A stretch of DNA of 64,000 nucleotides. It comes from Aurantibacter crassamenti. GTDB taxonomy: Bacteria; Bacteroidota; Bacteroidia; Flavobacteriales; Flavobacteriaceae. Positions 27,179-37,603 of this stretch are shown in pieces. The translations under genes were made by a program, and so were the position numbers. The notes below the pieces were generated by a model. It saw nothing but the letters and a program-made list of their open reading frames with translations, had not been told where the DNA came from and searched no databases. The number at the start of each line of letters is the position of its first letter. Position 1 is the stretch's first letter. The stretch spans positions 1,802,126-1,866,125 of the forward strand of contig NZ_JAFBGM010000001.1 of the NCBI RefSeq assembly GCF_016811105.1, given 5' to 3'.

Positions 27179-30100
27179 TTAATTTCCGTCGGGTATCAAA
27201 ACTGTATCCTTTGTAGCTTCAGTTTGTATACCGTCATTAGCTATTGTGTCTGAGATTTGAACCGAATCTGACATGTCAGGGTTAGTACTTCCAGTTGGCT
27301 GCAATTCGTCTTCTTCTAGAACGTTGTCTCGGTAAAAGTGCTCAAATTTATCAATATACTCATTGAAAATTAAAGTTTCTTTAGCCGCCATATCACGGTC
27401 ATTATTATTGATTAAAATGTCAATAATTCTTCGATACGCAGACATGTCATCAATTATCTGATCAATATTTTCATATTGCTCATCAATTGTCATCACATCA
27501 TAATATTCTAAACGTTCTTGGTAAATCTTTTTAAGCTTCTCAAAAAGCGCTCTTGCTTTTGTTGTTTCACCAACTTTGAAATAACCATCTACAAAAGGTT
27601 CTACAAATGTGTAATATGCAAAATATTCAACAGGCATATTTTCAATTGACATGTCAATTATTTCTTTTGCCTTATCAATTTTCTCCTCTTTTAGAAGCGC
27701 TTCAGTTAAACGAGCTAGGTTGCTACGGTATGAAATACCTTGAATTCTTGTTTGGGTGTCATGATAGATTTTATCACTTCCTGAATTGCCCCAATCCCAT
27801 TTTTTGACAATATCATACATTAAATCAGTATCGATACGGCCCATATCAAAAGCATTTTTACGTTCTGTTTTAATGGGCACCAATTTATAAGTTAAGCCAT
27901 CTAATTGTAGATAATCTTTCATCCACAAATATTCAGCATCATCAAAACTTCCACCTGAAAAATAGAGTGGTCTTTTCCAATCATTATTCGCAACAATATC
28001 TAACATCATCATGCTTTTCTTAGTGATAGCACTTTGCGAAATGTCAATATCAATATATTCAACAATTAATGCTGAGTCTTTTGCTTTTACAAGACCACTT
28101 TCTAAAACATTCTTTTTGTTTACTGGTATTCTAAGTTTGTGGGTAGGGTAGTAAACTGTATTTAAAAAGCTTTCAGGGTAATCAGTTATATCAGCATTTC
28201 TTTGCTTTAAAACGTGTCTTAGTTTTGTTTGCGGTTTATCACTATCAACCCAATTAATGAAGTCTTGTAAAGGCCAACGATTCTCTGTTGCTTTTTGATG
28301 GTAAAGTACATCTCGGTTACCAAACCTGTATTTTTCATGTGTAATCTGTGACGGAATTGGGTCACTTTCATACGCTTTATGCTTCATCTGATCAATATAC
28401 CAGTCTGTTTCAAAAAGACTAGTACAAACAATACGCACGTCAGTACGGTAGCCTTCAACTTCTTGAACATACCAAGTGGGGAAGGTGTCATTGTCTCCAA
28501 TGGTAAACAAAATTGCACCAGCATCTTCTTGACAAGAATCTAAATATGCTTTTGCAGAAGCGTTCGCTGTAAAACGATTTGATCGATCATGATCATCCCA
28601 ATTCTGAAATGCCATTAATAGGGGTACCGCTAATATGCAAAGGATAGTTGCAGCTGGAGCTAATATTTTAGGAGTAATCCATTTTTTGAAATCATGAAAA
28701 AGACCATAAACACCAATACCAATCCATAGTGCAAACACGTAGAATGAGCCCACAAGAGAATAATCACGCTCACGGGGTTGAAAGATATATGGGTTTGTGT
28801 AAAATTGTATCGCCAAACCAGTAAATAAGAAGAATACTAAAAGCACCCAAAATTGCTTCGGATTTTTTGAAATTTGGAAAATGAGTCCGTAGATACCTAA
28901 TAAGAGTGGTAGAAAGAAATACGTGTTTCTAGCTTTGTTGTTTTTAACCTCGGTAGGTAGATTTTCTTGACTTCCAATACGTGGACTATCAATAAAATTG
29001 AAGCCACTAAGCCATTCGCCATTTCCATTGTATCTACCTTGAACATCATTCTGCTTTCCGGTAAAATTCCACATAAAGTAACGCCAGTACATGTAGCCCC
29101 ATTGAAACTCAACCATGTATTTAATGTTGTCCCATAATGATGGCGGTTGCACTTCAATATAATCACTGAACCTATTTAGAAATCCAATGTATTGTTCTGC
29201 GTCAATTTCACCACTAGCAAAACCTTCTCGAACCTGACGTACTGCACGAGCCAATTCTTCATTAGACTGGGTCATTTTGAAATCAAGTGGTCCAAAATAT
29301 TGCATGTAATTTTTGGCGTGTTGGCTACTCCATAAACGAGGTAAAATACCTACATGTTTAGGGTCTGGGCCTTGGTCAGCATTTACATAATCATTTACAA
29401 TGATGTATTTGCCTTGCACTTCATCTTTTTCATATTTGGGTTTGATGTCTCTGTTCTTACCAGCTGGGGCAAACATATTTGAATAATATGTTCCGTAAAC
29501 AGGGCTGTCAACGCCCGGATATTGCTCTCTATTGTAGTAGGCAAGAAGAGCTCTTGCATCTTCTGGATTATTTTCATTGATTACAACCTTGGCATTTGCG
29601 CGAATAGGAAGCATAATCCAAGATGAGAAACCAAGAAATAAGAACATTAAACAAAGAACAATTGTGTTTGCAGTTCTATAATTGTTTTTGCGGGTGTAAC
29701 TCAAGCTGAAGTAAAAAGCAGCTATAAATAATATACCTATGATGATTGAACCCGAATTAAAGGGCAATCCAATACTATTGATGAAAAATAATTCACCCCA
29801 ACTAAAAAATTGAAGAACATAGGTTAATGAGAATTTATAGACCAACATCAATATTGCTATAACGGCGATGTTGGCTAATAAGAAATTCTTGACAGTTGTG
29901 GTTTTGTATTTTTTAAAGTAAAAAAGCAATCCAATAGAGGGTATTGCCAAAAAGCCCATAAACTGGACGCCAAAAGTTAAGCCTACAACGAATGAGATAA
30001 GGACTAACCATCGGTTGCCTCTTGGCTGATCAATATTGTCTACCCATTTAAGGCCTAAATAAAGAAGAAGTGCCATAATAAGACTTGCACTAGCATAAAC

Positions 30101-30538
30101 TTCAGTTTCTACAGCATTAAACCAAAAACTATCTGAAAATGTAAAAGCCAATGAGCCAACAACACCACTACCTAAAATAGCGATTGCTTTTGAGTCAGTA
30201 ATTGCTTCGCCCTTGGCAATTAATTTTTTAGTGAGATTGGTAATTGTCCAGAACATGAACAGTATAGTAAAGGCACTTGATACCCCAGATACATAATTTA
30301 CCATTCTTGCAACCTGACTCGGTTCAAAAGCGAACATTGAGAAAAATGCACCTATCATTTGTAGTAGCGGTGCCCCTGGTGGGTGCCCCACTTGAAGCTT
30401 AGCAGAGGTTGCAATATATTCACCAGCATCCCAAAAACTATTGGTAGGTTCTACTGTTATGGCGTATACAATTAGTGCAATAAAAAAAACGACCCACCCA
30501 AAGATGCGGTCCCACTTTTCAAAATCTTTTGAAAACAT
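27179..30538 (-). CDS. DUF2723 large membrane protein (GT-C glycosyltransferase-like)
   Basis: 1119 residues from ATG 30538; a GTG nine codons upstream (30565) is possible but lies next to the likely promoter. The N-terminal half is a multi-helix membrane domain with the DUF2723 block EPTNSFWDAGEYIATSAKLQ and VGHPPGAPL, whose acidic residues near helix 1 resemble GT-C/O-mannosyltransferase enzymes. A second helix group is followed by a soluble C-terminal half with helical repeats, TPR-like at about 920-1040. It probably transfers a sugar from a lipid carrier on the outer face (inference). A TAAATTCG variant -7 box lies at 30565-30572. Confidence 0.85.
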   Translation of the reverse strand: MFSKDFEKWDRIFGWVVFFIALIVYAITVEPTNSFWDAGEYIATSAKLQVGHPPGAPLLQMIGAFFSMFAFEPSQVARMVNYVSGVSSAFTILFMFWTITNLTKKLIAKGEAITDSKAIAILGSGVVGSLAFTFSDSFWFNAVETEVYASASLIMALLLYLGLKWVDNIDQPRGNRWLVLISFVVGLTFGVQFMGFLAIPSIGLLFYFKKYKTTTVKNFLLANIAVIAILMLVYKFSLTYVLQFFSWGELFFINSIGLPFNSGSIIIGILFIAAFYFSLSYTRKNNYRTANTIVLCLMFLFLGFSSWIMLPIRANAKVVINENNPEDARALLAYYNREQYPGVDSPVYGTYYSNMFAPAGKNRDIKPKYEKDEVQGKYIIVNDYVNADQGPDPKHVGILPRLWSSQHAKNYMQYFGPLDFKMTQSNEELARAVRQVREGFASGEIDAEQYIGFLNRFSDYIEVQPPSLWDNIKYMVEFQWGYMYWRYFMWNFTGKQNDVQGRYNGNGEWLSGFNFIDSPRIGSQENLPTEVKNNKARNTYFFLPLLLGIYGLIFQISKNPKQFWVLLVFFLFTGLAIQFYTNPYIFQPRERDYSLVGSFYVFALWIGIGVYGLFHDFKKWITPKILAPAATILCILAVPLLMAFQNWDDHDRSNRFTANASAKAYLDSCQEDAGAILFTIGDNDTFPTWYVQEVEGYRTDVRIVCTSLFETDWYIDQMKHKAYESDPIPSQITHEKYRFGNRDVLYHQKATENRWPLQDFINWVDSDKPQTKLRHVLKQRNADITDYPESFLNTVYYPTHKLRIPVNKKNVLESGLVKAKDSALIVEYIDIDISQSAITKKSMMMLDIVANNDWKRPLYFSGGSFDDAEYLWMKDYLQLDGLTYKLVPIKTERKNAFDMGRIDTDLMYDIVKKWDWGNSGSDKIYHDTQTRIQGISYRSNLARLTEALLKEEKIDKAKEIIDMSIENMPVEYFAYYTFVEPFVDGYFKVGETTKARALFEKLKKIYQERLEYYDVMTIDEQYENIDQIIDDMSAYRRIIDILINNNDRDMAAKETLIFNEYIDKFEHFYRDNVLEEDELQPTGSTNPDMSDSVQISDTIANDGIQTEATKDTVLIPDGN

Positions 30539-30660
30539 ACTATAAAAAGGGTTTATCAACGGCACGAATTTAGTGATAAATATAAATATGCGTTACTATA
30601 TTTGATAAACCTTTAACAAGTAGGAGGTCGTTCTTTTTTTCGAGTATTATTTAGAAAATG

Positions 30661-30691
30661 TTTGCGCAAACCAAACTTTGGTTTAAATTTG
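30661..30691 (+). promoter_or_regulatory. Promoter of tRNA-Gln
   Basis: -33 TTTG (30661-30664), a 19-bp spacer and -7 TAAATTTG (30684-30691). The transcript should start about 35 bases before the mature tRNA. One of the two best promoters in the window. Confidence 0.8.
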
Positions 30692-30730
30692 CATCCTCAA
30701 TTGCAAAAATAGTTTTTTGTAATAAGAGAT

Positions 30731-30802
30731 TGGCCCATGGTGTAATTGGCAACACTCCGGTTTTTGGTACCGTCATTCAAGGTTCGAGTCCTTGTGGGCC
30801 AA
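30731..30802 (+). tRNA. tRNA-Gln (anticodon TTG)
   Basis: Acceptor arms TGGCCCA (30731-30737) and TGGGCCA (30795-30801) with discriminator A30802. The anticodon loop TTTTGGT carries TTG at 30764-30766. The T arm CAAGG-TTCGAGT-CCTTG is perfect. The first anticodon-stem pair is a C-T mismatch (30757 with 30773). CCA is not encoded, and a terminator follows. Confidence 0.96.
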
Positions 30803-30814
30803 CAAGGTTTAAAG

Positions 30815-30846
30815 AAAATCCCGATGTTAACGCATTGGGATTTTTT
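30815..30846 (+). terminator. Terminator after tRNA-Gln
   Basis: AAAATCCCGATG pairs with CATTGGGATTTT (one G-T pair) around TTAACG, followed by more T. Confidence 0.88.
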
Positions 30847-31008
30847 AATTTAAAACTCTCGCATATTAATTTGGAAGAAATTTCTTACTTTTTTGTTGAT
30901 ATTTAGTAGTTTTTGTCGGTAAAATTTGTATATTACAGGTTTTAGAAAATTGTAAGCTTATTTTTAAAACAATTTTTCTAGCGTTAACTATTAGGCCCCA
31001 TCCTAAAA

Positions 31009-31344
31009 ATGCTAATGTTTATGAACTTAACCGTAAGAAAACTAAAAATTATTTTAGTCATAGTAATTGTCGGATTTTGTGTTGGAATATATCTTCAAGA
31101 TTTACAACATCAAAAAAGTACCGCCCATGCTTGGAAGGCAAATAAGCACAATTTAGAGCGATTTAATAAGATTACATCTTTTAATAAGTCTATGAGTGCT
31201 GCGAATTGGCAAAAAATGAAGGATAGTATTCAGGGTGAATTAGATACTCTTATGATATTGCGTTTTCGTAAAGAAGTAGATAGTCTTACAATTGCAAACC
31301 TAGAAACAGTTCAAAATTTAAATACAAAAAAAATAGCTCAGTAA
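31009..31344 (+). CDS. Small single-span membrane protein, unknown
   Basis: Up to 111 residues; ATG codons at 31009, 31015 and 31021 are all possible starts. One membrane helix near the N terminus (KIILVIVIVGFCVGIYL) is followed by a charged helical domain of about 80 residues with no cysteines or known motif. It is not recognised. It stands alone between tRNA-Gln and the convergent antiporter gene and ends inside a terminator hairpin. The hydrophobic N terminus and helical pattern support a real protein, without giving a function. Confidence 0.65.
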   Translation: MLMFMNLTVRKLKIILVIVIVGFCVGIYLQDLQHQKSTAHAWKANKHNLERFNKITSFNKSMSAANWQKMKDSIQGELDTLMILRFRKEVDSLTIANLETVQNLNTKKIAQ

Positions 31345-31355
31345 AGAGCTTTTTT
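31335..31355. terminator. Bidirectional terminator between convergent genes
   Basis: AGCTC and GAGCT arms around AGTAAA, flanked by A and T runs. It overlaps the stop of the small membrane protein gene and lies just past the antiporter stop on minus. The stem is short. Confidence 0.65.
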
Positions 31356-31357
31356 AA

Positions 31358-32722
31358 TTAATGATTCTGATAACTATCATCAATATCAGAGTCTAATTTC
31401 TCTGGAGTTGGGTCTTCATTGTTGCTAATTTCTTCTAGAGATTCTTCTTTGTTATGTTCGCGCAAAGCATCTTCAGCTTCATTTCTTTCTTCATGCTCTT
31501 CGTCTATTTCATCAAGCATAGTGCCTATTTTCTTTTTATCTTTAATCATGGCCCAAGTCATAATTAAGCTACTCGCTATGATTACAAATAATAAGATTCC
31601 AGATTCAAAACCAGCAACTTCTGCTTCTACAGGTATAGCATAAAACAAGAGAATGGTAATTAAACCTCTGGGGGCAATAAAAACTTGCGGAAGAATATCA
31701 GAACCGATAAAAACACGCAGTAGTGCAAAACGTATGGCATAGATGGAGGCGATAATTAGCACACTAACTAATGCTACATTCAGACTTAATAAAGAAGAAA
31801 GTACTATTGTAATACCAAAGATTACAAAGAAAAATGTGCGTACAACAAAAGCGGTCTCTAAAGTAATTATGTGGAGTTCATGATATACCTGCTTCATTTT
31901 TTCCTTCTCTAAAAATATTGCAGTCTTCCCAGGGAAAAATAATTTTACATTTGCAATAACCAATCCGAAAATCAAGATAATTATAAGTGAAGAAAGATGC
32001 ATTTTCTTTCCTATAGCATATAACAATAATAGCACAGCTATTAAAAGAAATTGTTTGGCCTGACTTTTTATCCGTTGAAAAATTAAAACCAAAGCATAAC
32101 TTGCTACAATGGCAATGACAATGGTAAGTGCAATATTTCCGGCAAAACCAACAGCACCTGTATTTGTTTCAGGGTCAAGACTGCCAGTTAGAAAATAGAA
32201 CATCATAATACCCATGATGTCTGAAAAGGTGCTTTCGTAGATGTGAAACTCTTTTTTGTGGTCAGCTAAGCTACTTACACTGGGTATAATTATTGCAGAA
32301 GAAAGAATTGAGAGTGGTGTTGCATATAGCCAAGCAGCCTGCATGGTCATACCATCAATAAATTGATACAAAATTAAAGCGGCAACCCAGGCAGATCCAA
32401 TAAGTCCAATTAGAGCAATAGCCATAGATTTTAAAATGGGCACTAATTTTTCGCGTTTCAATTCAAGTTCAAGAGCAGCTTCAAGAACAATCATGATTAG
32501 GCCTACCGTGCCAATTATTTCAAGTGTACCTCTGAGGTTTTGCTCAAAATCAAATTCGGCTACCATAAAATATTTCAAACCAAACTGTAGAATAATACCC
32601 AGAACAATCAGCATTAATACTGAAGGAATATTTGTTTTCTTTGAGATGCCATTGAACCAGAAAGAGATTATCACGATTGCGGCAGCACCAATAATCATAT
32701 TGTAAGAAGAAAAAATTTCCAT
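31358..32722 (-). CDS. Cation/proton antiporter (NhaP/CPA type)
   Basis: 454 residues with about 12 membrane helices (residues 1-395) and a very acidic C-terminal cytoplasmic tail (EIDEEHEERNEAEDALREHN and on). The helix with IGTVGLIMIVLEAALELEL and the segment with SSAIIIPSVSSL fit the sodium/hydrogen exchanger core. PRGLITILLFYAIP is a typical late-helix motif. It exchanges Na+ or K+ for H+ at the inner membrane; ion specificity cannot be read. It is a single gene divergent from rimP. Confidence 0.88.
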   Translation of the reverse strand: MEIFSSYNMIIGAAAIVIISFWFNGISKKTNIPSVLMLIVLGIILQFGLKYFMVAEFDFEQNLRGTLEIIGTVGLIMIVLEAALELELKREKLVPILKSMAIALIGLIGSAWVAALILYQFIDGMTMQAAWLYATPLSILSSAIIIPSVSSLADHKKEFHIYESTFSDIMGIMMFYFLTGSLDPETNTGAVGFAGNIALTIVIAIVASYALVLIFQRIKSQAKQFLLIAVLLLLYAIGKKMHLSSLIIILIFGLVIANVKLFFPGKTAIFLEKEKMKQVYHELHIITLETAFVVRTFFFVIFGITIVLSSLLSLNVALVSVLIIASIYAIRFALLRVFIGSDILPQVFIAPRGLITILLFYAIPVEAEVAGFESGILLFVIIASSLIMTWAMIKDKKKIGTMLDEIDEEHEERNEAEDALREHNKEESLEEISNNEDPTPEKLDSDIDDSYQNH

Positions 32723-32878
32723 GGGTTGGTTTTTAAGGGAGTATTAAAAATACTACATAATCTGTTTGTATTAACGAAAGTTAGATTAGGTTATTTCAAT
32801 GTAATTGAATGAAAATTGATAAACCGACTTTAAATAAGTGTCAAATTTTTAAGTTCATATTAAATCTTCAAACTATGG

Positions 32879-32911
32879 TTGTAAGTCAAATAAAAATTTT
32901 ATGTATATTTG
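32879..32911 (+). promoter_or_regulatory. Promoter of rimP-nusA-infB
   Basis: -33 TTG (32879-32881) and -7 TATATTTG (32904-32911), 22 bp apart. The spacing is slightly long, but the -7 is exact. Transcription should start near 32917, about 60 bases before rimP. Confidence 0.65.
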
Positions 32912-32941
32912 TGCCACTGAAAGGATATCGAAGTATTCATG

Positions 32942-32965
32942 AGGGGACAATAAGTCCTCTTTTTT
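32942..32965 (+). promoter_or_regulatory. Terminator-like hairpin in the rimP leader (candidate attenuator)
   Basis: AGGGGAC pairs with GTCCTCT (one G-T pair) around AATAA, directly followed by a T-run, inside the leader between the promoter and the rimP ATG at 32979. It has the form of an intrinsic terminator placed before the operon it would stop. NusA, encoded second in the operon, is itself a termination factor, so feedback is plausible. Confidence 0.7.
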
Positions 32966-32978
32966 ATTGCTAAAATTT

Positions 32979-33440
32979 ATGCTGAAAGACGAGGTAAAAG
33001 AACTTTTAGATGGGGCATTAAAAGAAGATGAATCATTATTTTTAATTGATTTTTCTATTTCTGCGGACAATTCGATTAAGATAGTTCTTGATGGAGACGC
33101 AGGTGTTGCTTTGAAAGATTGTATGCGTGTTAGCAGAGCAATAGAACATAATCTTGATCGTGAAGAGGTCGATTTTTCTTTAGAGGTGACATCGGCAGGA
33201 GCCGCATCACCATTGACGCTACCAAGGCAGTACAAGAAAAATATTGGTAGAAAGGTAAAGATTAGAACTAGTGAAGATTCCTATGAAGGAAATCTTACGG
33301 AAGCTGATGAAAACGGAATTGTATTAGAGTGGAAAGCTCGAGAGCCAAAGCCCGTTGGAAAAGGCAAAGTGACAGTTCAGAAAAAACAAGAAATTACATT
33401 TTCTGAAATTAAGGAAGCAAAAGTTGTATTAAAATTTTAA
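32979..33440 (+). CDS. rimP: Ribosome maturation factor RimP
   Basis: Needed for 30S assembly. 153 residues from ATG 32979; a TTG 12 bp upstream is rejected because the family starts at this position. The N-terminal domain has SLFLIDFSIS, DCMRVSRAIEHNLD and VDFSLEVTSAGA, and the small C-terminal SH3-like domain has GRKVKIRT and GIVLEWKARE. First gene of rimP-nusA-infB, 12 bp before nusA. Confidence 0.95.
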   Translation: MLKDEVKELLDGALKEDESLFLIDFSISADNSIKIVLDGDAGVALKDCMRVSRAIEHNLDREEVDFSLEVTSAGAASPLTLPRQYKKNIGRKVKIRTSEDSYEGNLTEADENGIVLEWKAREPKPVGKGKVTVQKKQEITFSEIKEAKVVLKF

Positions 33441-33452
33441 TAGTAATTACAG

Positions 33453-34685
33453 ATGGAAAATATTGCGTTAATTGAATCATTCTCCGAATTCAAAGATGAT
33501 AAATTCATTGATAGGGTAACGTTAATGGCTATTTTAGAGGAAGTCTTTAGAGGTGCCCTCAAACGTAAATTTGGTTCTGATGATAATTTTGATATTATTA
33601 TAAACCCTGATAAAGGAGATTTAGAAATTTGGCGTAACCGTATTGTTGTAGAAGATATTGATGTTATGGATCCCAATGAGGAAATTTCTATAACTGAGGC
33701 ACGTAAAATTGAACCTGATTTTGAAGTTGGTGAAGATGTATCTGAAGAGGTTAAGTTGATTGACTTGGGTAGAAGAGCAATTTTAGCTTTGCGTCAAAAT
33801 TTGATTTCTAAAATTCACGAACACGACAATACTACAATATATAAGCAGTTTAAAGATTTAGAAGGAGAAATTTATACAGCTGAGGTTCATCATATTCGTC
33901 ATAAAGCAATTATTTTGTTAGATGATGAAGGCAATGAAATAATACTGCCTAAGGATCGACAAATACCATCTGACTTTTTTAGAAAAGGTGATAATGTGCG
34001 TGGTATAATTGAGAGTGTTGAATTGAAAGGAAGTAAGCCTTCAATAATCATGTCAAGAGCATCGCCTAAATTTTTAGAGCAGTTGTTTTTTCAAGAAATA
34101 CCAGAAGTTTTTGATGGTTTAATTACAGTTAAAAAAGTCGTTCGTATTCCTGGTGAAAAAGCTAAAGTTGCTGTAGATTCTTATGATGATCGTATTGATC
34201 CAGTAGGTGCATGTGTAGGTATGAAAGGTTCTCGTATTCACGGAATAGTTCGTGAATTAGGAAATGAAAATATTGATGTTATTAACTGGACGAGTAATCC
34301 ACAGTTGTTAGTAACAAGAGCATTGAGTCCGGCAAGAGTGTCATCGGTTAAGTTGAATGATGAGAAAATGACAGCTCAGGTATATTTAAAACCTGAAGAG
34401 GTTTCTAAGGCAATTGGTAGAGGTGGTCATAATATTCGTTTGGCTGGTAAACTAACTGGTTATGAGATAGATGTATTTAGAGAAGGTGTAGAAGAAGATG
34501 TAGAATTAACTGAATTCTCTGATGAAATAGATGCTTGGATTATAGAAGAATTCAAGAAAATTGGTATGGATACTGCTAGAAGCGTTTTAGAGCAAGATGT
34601 GGCAGATTTAGTGAAGCGTACTGATTTAGAAGAAGAAACAATTACAGAAGTTGTTAGAATACTAAAAGAAGAATTGGAAGAATAG
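33453..34685 (+). CDS. nusA: Transcription termination/antitermination factor NusA
   Basis: Binds RNA polymerase and nascent RNA to set pausing and termination. The 410 residues comprise an N-terminal polymerase-binding domain (1-125), an S1 domain (about 130-200) and two KH domains with [20 protein letters not shown] and [19 protein letters not shown]. It ends after a short acidic helix, without the C-terminal repeats of the E. coli form, as usual outside Proteobacteria. Middle gene of the operon; its own operon leader carries a terminator-like hairpin. Confidence 0.97.
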   Translation: MENIALIESFSEFKDDKFIDRVTLMAILEEVFRGALKRKFGSDDNFDIIINPDKGDLEIWRNRIVVEDIDVMDPNEEISITEARKIEPDFEVGEDVSEEVKLIDLGRRAILALRQNLISKIHEHDNTTIYKQFKDLEGEIYTAEVHHIRHKAIILLDDEGNEIILPKDRQIPSDFFRKGDNVRGIIESVELKGSKPSIIMSRASPKFLEQLFFQEIPEVFDGLITVKKVVRIPGEKAKVAVDSYDDRIDPVGACVGMKGSRIHGIVRELGNENIDVINWTSNPQLLVTRALSPARVSSVKLNDEKMTAQVYLKPEEVSKAIGRGGHNIRLAGKLTGYEIDVFREGVEEDVELTEFSDEIDAWIIEEFKKIGMDTARSVLEQDVADLVKRTDLEEETITEVVRILKEELEE

Positions 34686-34725
34686 CTATATATTAGCGAA
34701 AAATTGCAGAAAAGTAATATCATTT

Positions 34726-37542
34726 ATGGCGGAAAGTGCAACGATAAGACTTAATAAGGTCCTTAGGGAGCTTAATATTTCATTGGACCGTGCGGTAGAT
34801 TATCTAGCGACAAAGGGTCATGATGTGGAGGCAAGGCCTACCACAAAAATTTCCAATGAGGTATACCAAGTGCTCCAGGATGAGTTCCAGACCGACATGA
34901 GCAAGAAAGTTGCGTCAAAAGAGGTTGGTGAAGAAAAGCGTAAGGAGAAAGAAGCAATTCGTGTTCAGGCTGAGCAAGAGCAAGAAGAGCGTAGAGTAGC
35001 ACGTGATCGAAGATCCTCTGCAAATGAAGTTATCAAAGCAAAGGGTGAATTAACTGGCCCTAAGACGGTAGGTAAAATTGATCTTAATGCTAAAAAGGTC
35101 AAAAAGAAAGAAGAACCAAAGGTGGAAGAACCTAAGGTAGAAGAGGCTAAAGTTGAAGCGCCTAAGGAGGAAAAGCCTAAAGTTGAAACGCCTAAGGTTG
35201 AAGAGATAAAGGTGGCGGCTCCTAAATTAAGAGGTCCCAAAATAATAGCACAGAAAGCAGAGACGCCTGAACCTAAAAAGGAAGTTGTTGAAGCTAAGAA
35301 ACCTGTAAAAGAGGAAAAGAAAGAAGAGGCAAAGGTTGAAACGCCAGCTGAAGTAGATCCTAGAACTGCTGAAAAATTAGAAACTCAGTATAAGAAACTT
35401 ACAGGGCCTAAAATTACTGGTGATAAGATTAATCTTGATCAATTCAAAAAACCAGAGAAGAAAAAGCCTGCCGCAAAAGCATCAGATAACAATGATCGAA
35501 AGAAACGCAGAAGAAGAATTGTAAGCAATTCTGGTAGTGGCGGTGGCGGTGGTGCTCGAAAAGATAGTACTTCTTTCGCTGCAAGAAAAGCTGCGGCTGG
35601 CGGTAATAAACGATTCAATGCTCCTAAAGTTGAGCCTACTGAAGAAGATGTGCAAAAACAAGTGCGAGAAACACTTGAGAAACTTCAAGGTAAGTCTAAA
35701 AAAGGCAAGGGTGCAAAATATAGAAGAAGTAAAAGAGATCAGCATCGTGAACAAACGGAGAAAGATCTTGAACAACAAGAATTAGAAAGCAAAATATTAA
35801 AAGTAACTGAGTTTGTAACTGCAAGTGAAGTTGCTACTATGATGGATGTATCTACAACGCAGATTATATCAGCTTGTATGTCTTTAGGTATCATGGTTAC
35901 TATGAACCAAAGGTTAGATGCGGAAACCCTATCTATAGTTGCTGATGAATTTGGCTATGAAGTTGAATTTGTTACTGCAGATATTGAAGAGGCTATTGTT
36001 GAAGATCATGATGCGCCTGAAGATTTAAAACCTCGTGCACCAATTGTTACGGTAATGGGGCACGTTGATCATGGTAAAACTTCTTTACTTGATTATGTTC
36101 GTCAAGCAAATGTAATTGCTGGTGAAAGTGGTGGAATTACACAGCATATAGGAGCATATGGTGTGCAGCTAGAAAATGGTCAGAAAATCACATTTTTAGA
36201 TACTCCAGGTCACGAAGCCTTTACGGCGATGCGTGCAAGGGGTGCTCAAGTTACTGATATTGCTGTAATTGTAATTGCTGCTGATGACGATATTATGCCG
36301 CAAACAAAAGAAGCAATAAGTCATGCTCAAGCTGCTGGTGTGCCGTTAGTTTTTGCGATAAATAAAATTGATAGACCTGCTGCCAATCCTGATAAAATTA
36401 AAGAAGGATTAGCTCAGATGAATCTTTTGGTTGAAGACTGGGGAGGTAAAATACAATCTCATGATATATCAGCTAAAACAGGTGATGGTGTAAAAGAATT
36501 ACTTGAAAAAGTTTTACTAGAAGCAGAATTATTAGAATTAAAAGCTAATCCTGATAGAATGTCATCAGGTACTGTAGTAGAAGCTTTCTTAGATAAAGGT
36601 CGTGGTTATGTATCAACAATATTGGTGCAGAATGGAACGTTGAAAATTGGAGATTATGTATTAGCTGGAACCCATAGTGGTAAAGTAAAAGCGATGCATG
36701 ATGAGCGTGGTAAAGATGTGCAAGTTGCTGGTCCGGCTACACCAATTTCTATATTAGGTTTAGACGGTGCACCTCAAGCAGGTGATCGTTTCAATGTAAT
36801 GGAAGATGAAAGAGAAGCGAAACAAATTGCAACAAAACGTTCGCAATTGCAACGTGAGCAATCTGTTCGAACACAACGTCATATAACTTTAGATGAAATT
36901 GGTAGACGTATTGCCTTAGGCGACTTTAAAGAACTTAACATAATCTTAAAAGGTGATGTTGATGGTTCAGTTGAAGCCTTGACAGATTCGTTCCAGAAAT
37001 TATCTACTGCAGAAATACAAGTAAATATCATTCATAAAGGTGTTGGTGCAATTACAGAATCTGATGTGTTATTAGCTTCAGCATCTGATGCAATTGTAAT
37101 AGGGTTTAATGTTAGACCTATGGGTAATGCAAGAGATATAGCTGATAAAGAGGAAATCGATATCAGAATGTACTCAATTATCTATGATGCAATTAATGAC
37201 TTGAAAGACGCAATGGAAGGAATGCTTTCGCCAGAAATCAAAGAAGAGATTACTGGTAATGCAGAAATTCGAGAAACATTCAAGATTTCTAAGATTGGTA
37301 CCATTGCAGGTTGTATGGTTACCAGTGGTAAGATATATAGAAACGGTGGTATACGTTTAATACGTGATGGTGTCGTTGTCTATACAGGTGAGCTTAGTTC
37401 TTTGAAGCGCTTTAAAGACGATGTTAAGGATGTTGCAAAAGGATATGATTGTGGACTTCAGATTAAAAACTACAATGATATTAAAGAGGGAGATATTGTT
37501 GAATGCTTCCAGGAAGTAGCAGTTAAAAAGAAATTAAAATAA
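34726..37542 (+). CDS. infB: Translation initiation factor IF-2
   Basis: GTPase that places initiator tRNA. 938 residues: a first IF2_N module (about 1-50, [20 protein letters not shown]), a long Lys/Glu/Pro linker (about 60-350) with repeated KVEEPK-like units and a Gly/Arg-rich patch, a second IF2_N module (about 362-425), then the G domain with [16 protein letters not shown] and NKID, and beta-barrel domains II-IV. Long linkers are common in Bacteroidota. Last gene of the operon; a terminator follows. Confidence 0.97.
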   Translation: MAESATIRLNKVLRELNISLDRAVDYLATKGHDVEARPTTKISNEVYQVLQDEFQTDMSKKVASKEVGEEKRKEKEAIRVQAEQEQEERRVARDRRSSANEVIKAKGELTGPKTVGKIDLNAKKVKKKEEPKVEEPKVEEAKVEAPKEEKPKVETPKVEEIKVAAPKLRGPKIIAQKAETPEPKKEVVEAKKPVKEEKKEEAKVETPAEVDPRTAEKLETQYKKLTGPKITGDKINLDQFKKPEKKKPAAKASDNNDRKKRRRRIVSNSGSGGGGGARKDSTSFAARKAAAGGNKRFNAPKVEPTEEDVQKQVRETLEKLQGKSKKGKGAKYRRSKRDQHREQTEKDLEQQELESKILKVTEFVTASEVATMMDVSTTQIISACMSLGIMVTMNQRLDAETLSIVADEFGYEVEFVTADIEEAIVEDHDAPEDLKPRAPIVTVMGHVDHGKTSLLDYVRQANVIAGESGGITQHIGAYGVQLENGQKITFLDTPGHEAFTAMRARGAQVTDIAVIVIAADDDIMPQTKEAISHAQAAGVPLVFAINKIDRPAANPDKIKEGLAQMNLLVEDWGGKIQSHDISAKTGDGVKELLEKVLLEAELLELKANPDRMSSGTVVEAFLDKGRGYVSTILVQNGTLKIGDYVLAGTHSGKVKAMHDERGKDVQVAGPATPISILGLDGAPQAGDRFNVMEDEREAKQIATKRSQLQREQSVRTQRHITLDEIGRRIALGDFKELNIILKGDVDGSVEALTDSFQKLSTAEIQVNIIHKGVGAITESDVLLASASDAIVIGFNVRPMGNARDIADKEEIDIRMYSIIYDAINDLKDAMEGMLSPEIKEEITGNAEIRETFKISKIGTIAGCMVTSGKIYRNGGIRLIRDGVVVYTGELSSLKRFKDDVKDVAKGYDCGLQIKNYNDIKEGDIVECFQEVAVKKKLK

Positions 37543-37572
37543 TTAAAGGATATTTAATTAATAGTAAAGCAA

Positions 37573-37603
37573 AAAAAAATCGTCTTATTTAGACGATTTT
37601 TTT
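37573..37603. terminator. Bidirectional terminator between infB and the SPOR gene
   Basis: TCGTCT and AGACGA arms extended by A and T runs around TATTT. It ends infB on plus and overlaps the last codons of the SPOR gene on minus. Confidence 0.88.

Noticed and set aside
31009-31344. Treating the small membrane protein as a chance frame
   Set aside because: Its helix, charged helical domain and terminator placement make a real gene more likely, so it was kept at moderate confidence.
34838-35785. Several antisense and shifted frames over the infB linker
   Set aside because: The low-complexity Lys/Glu linker leaves other frames open by chance; no motif or start context supports them.
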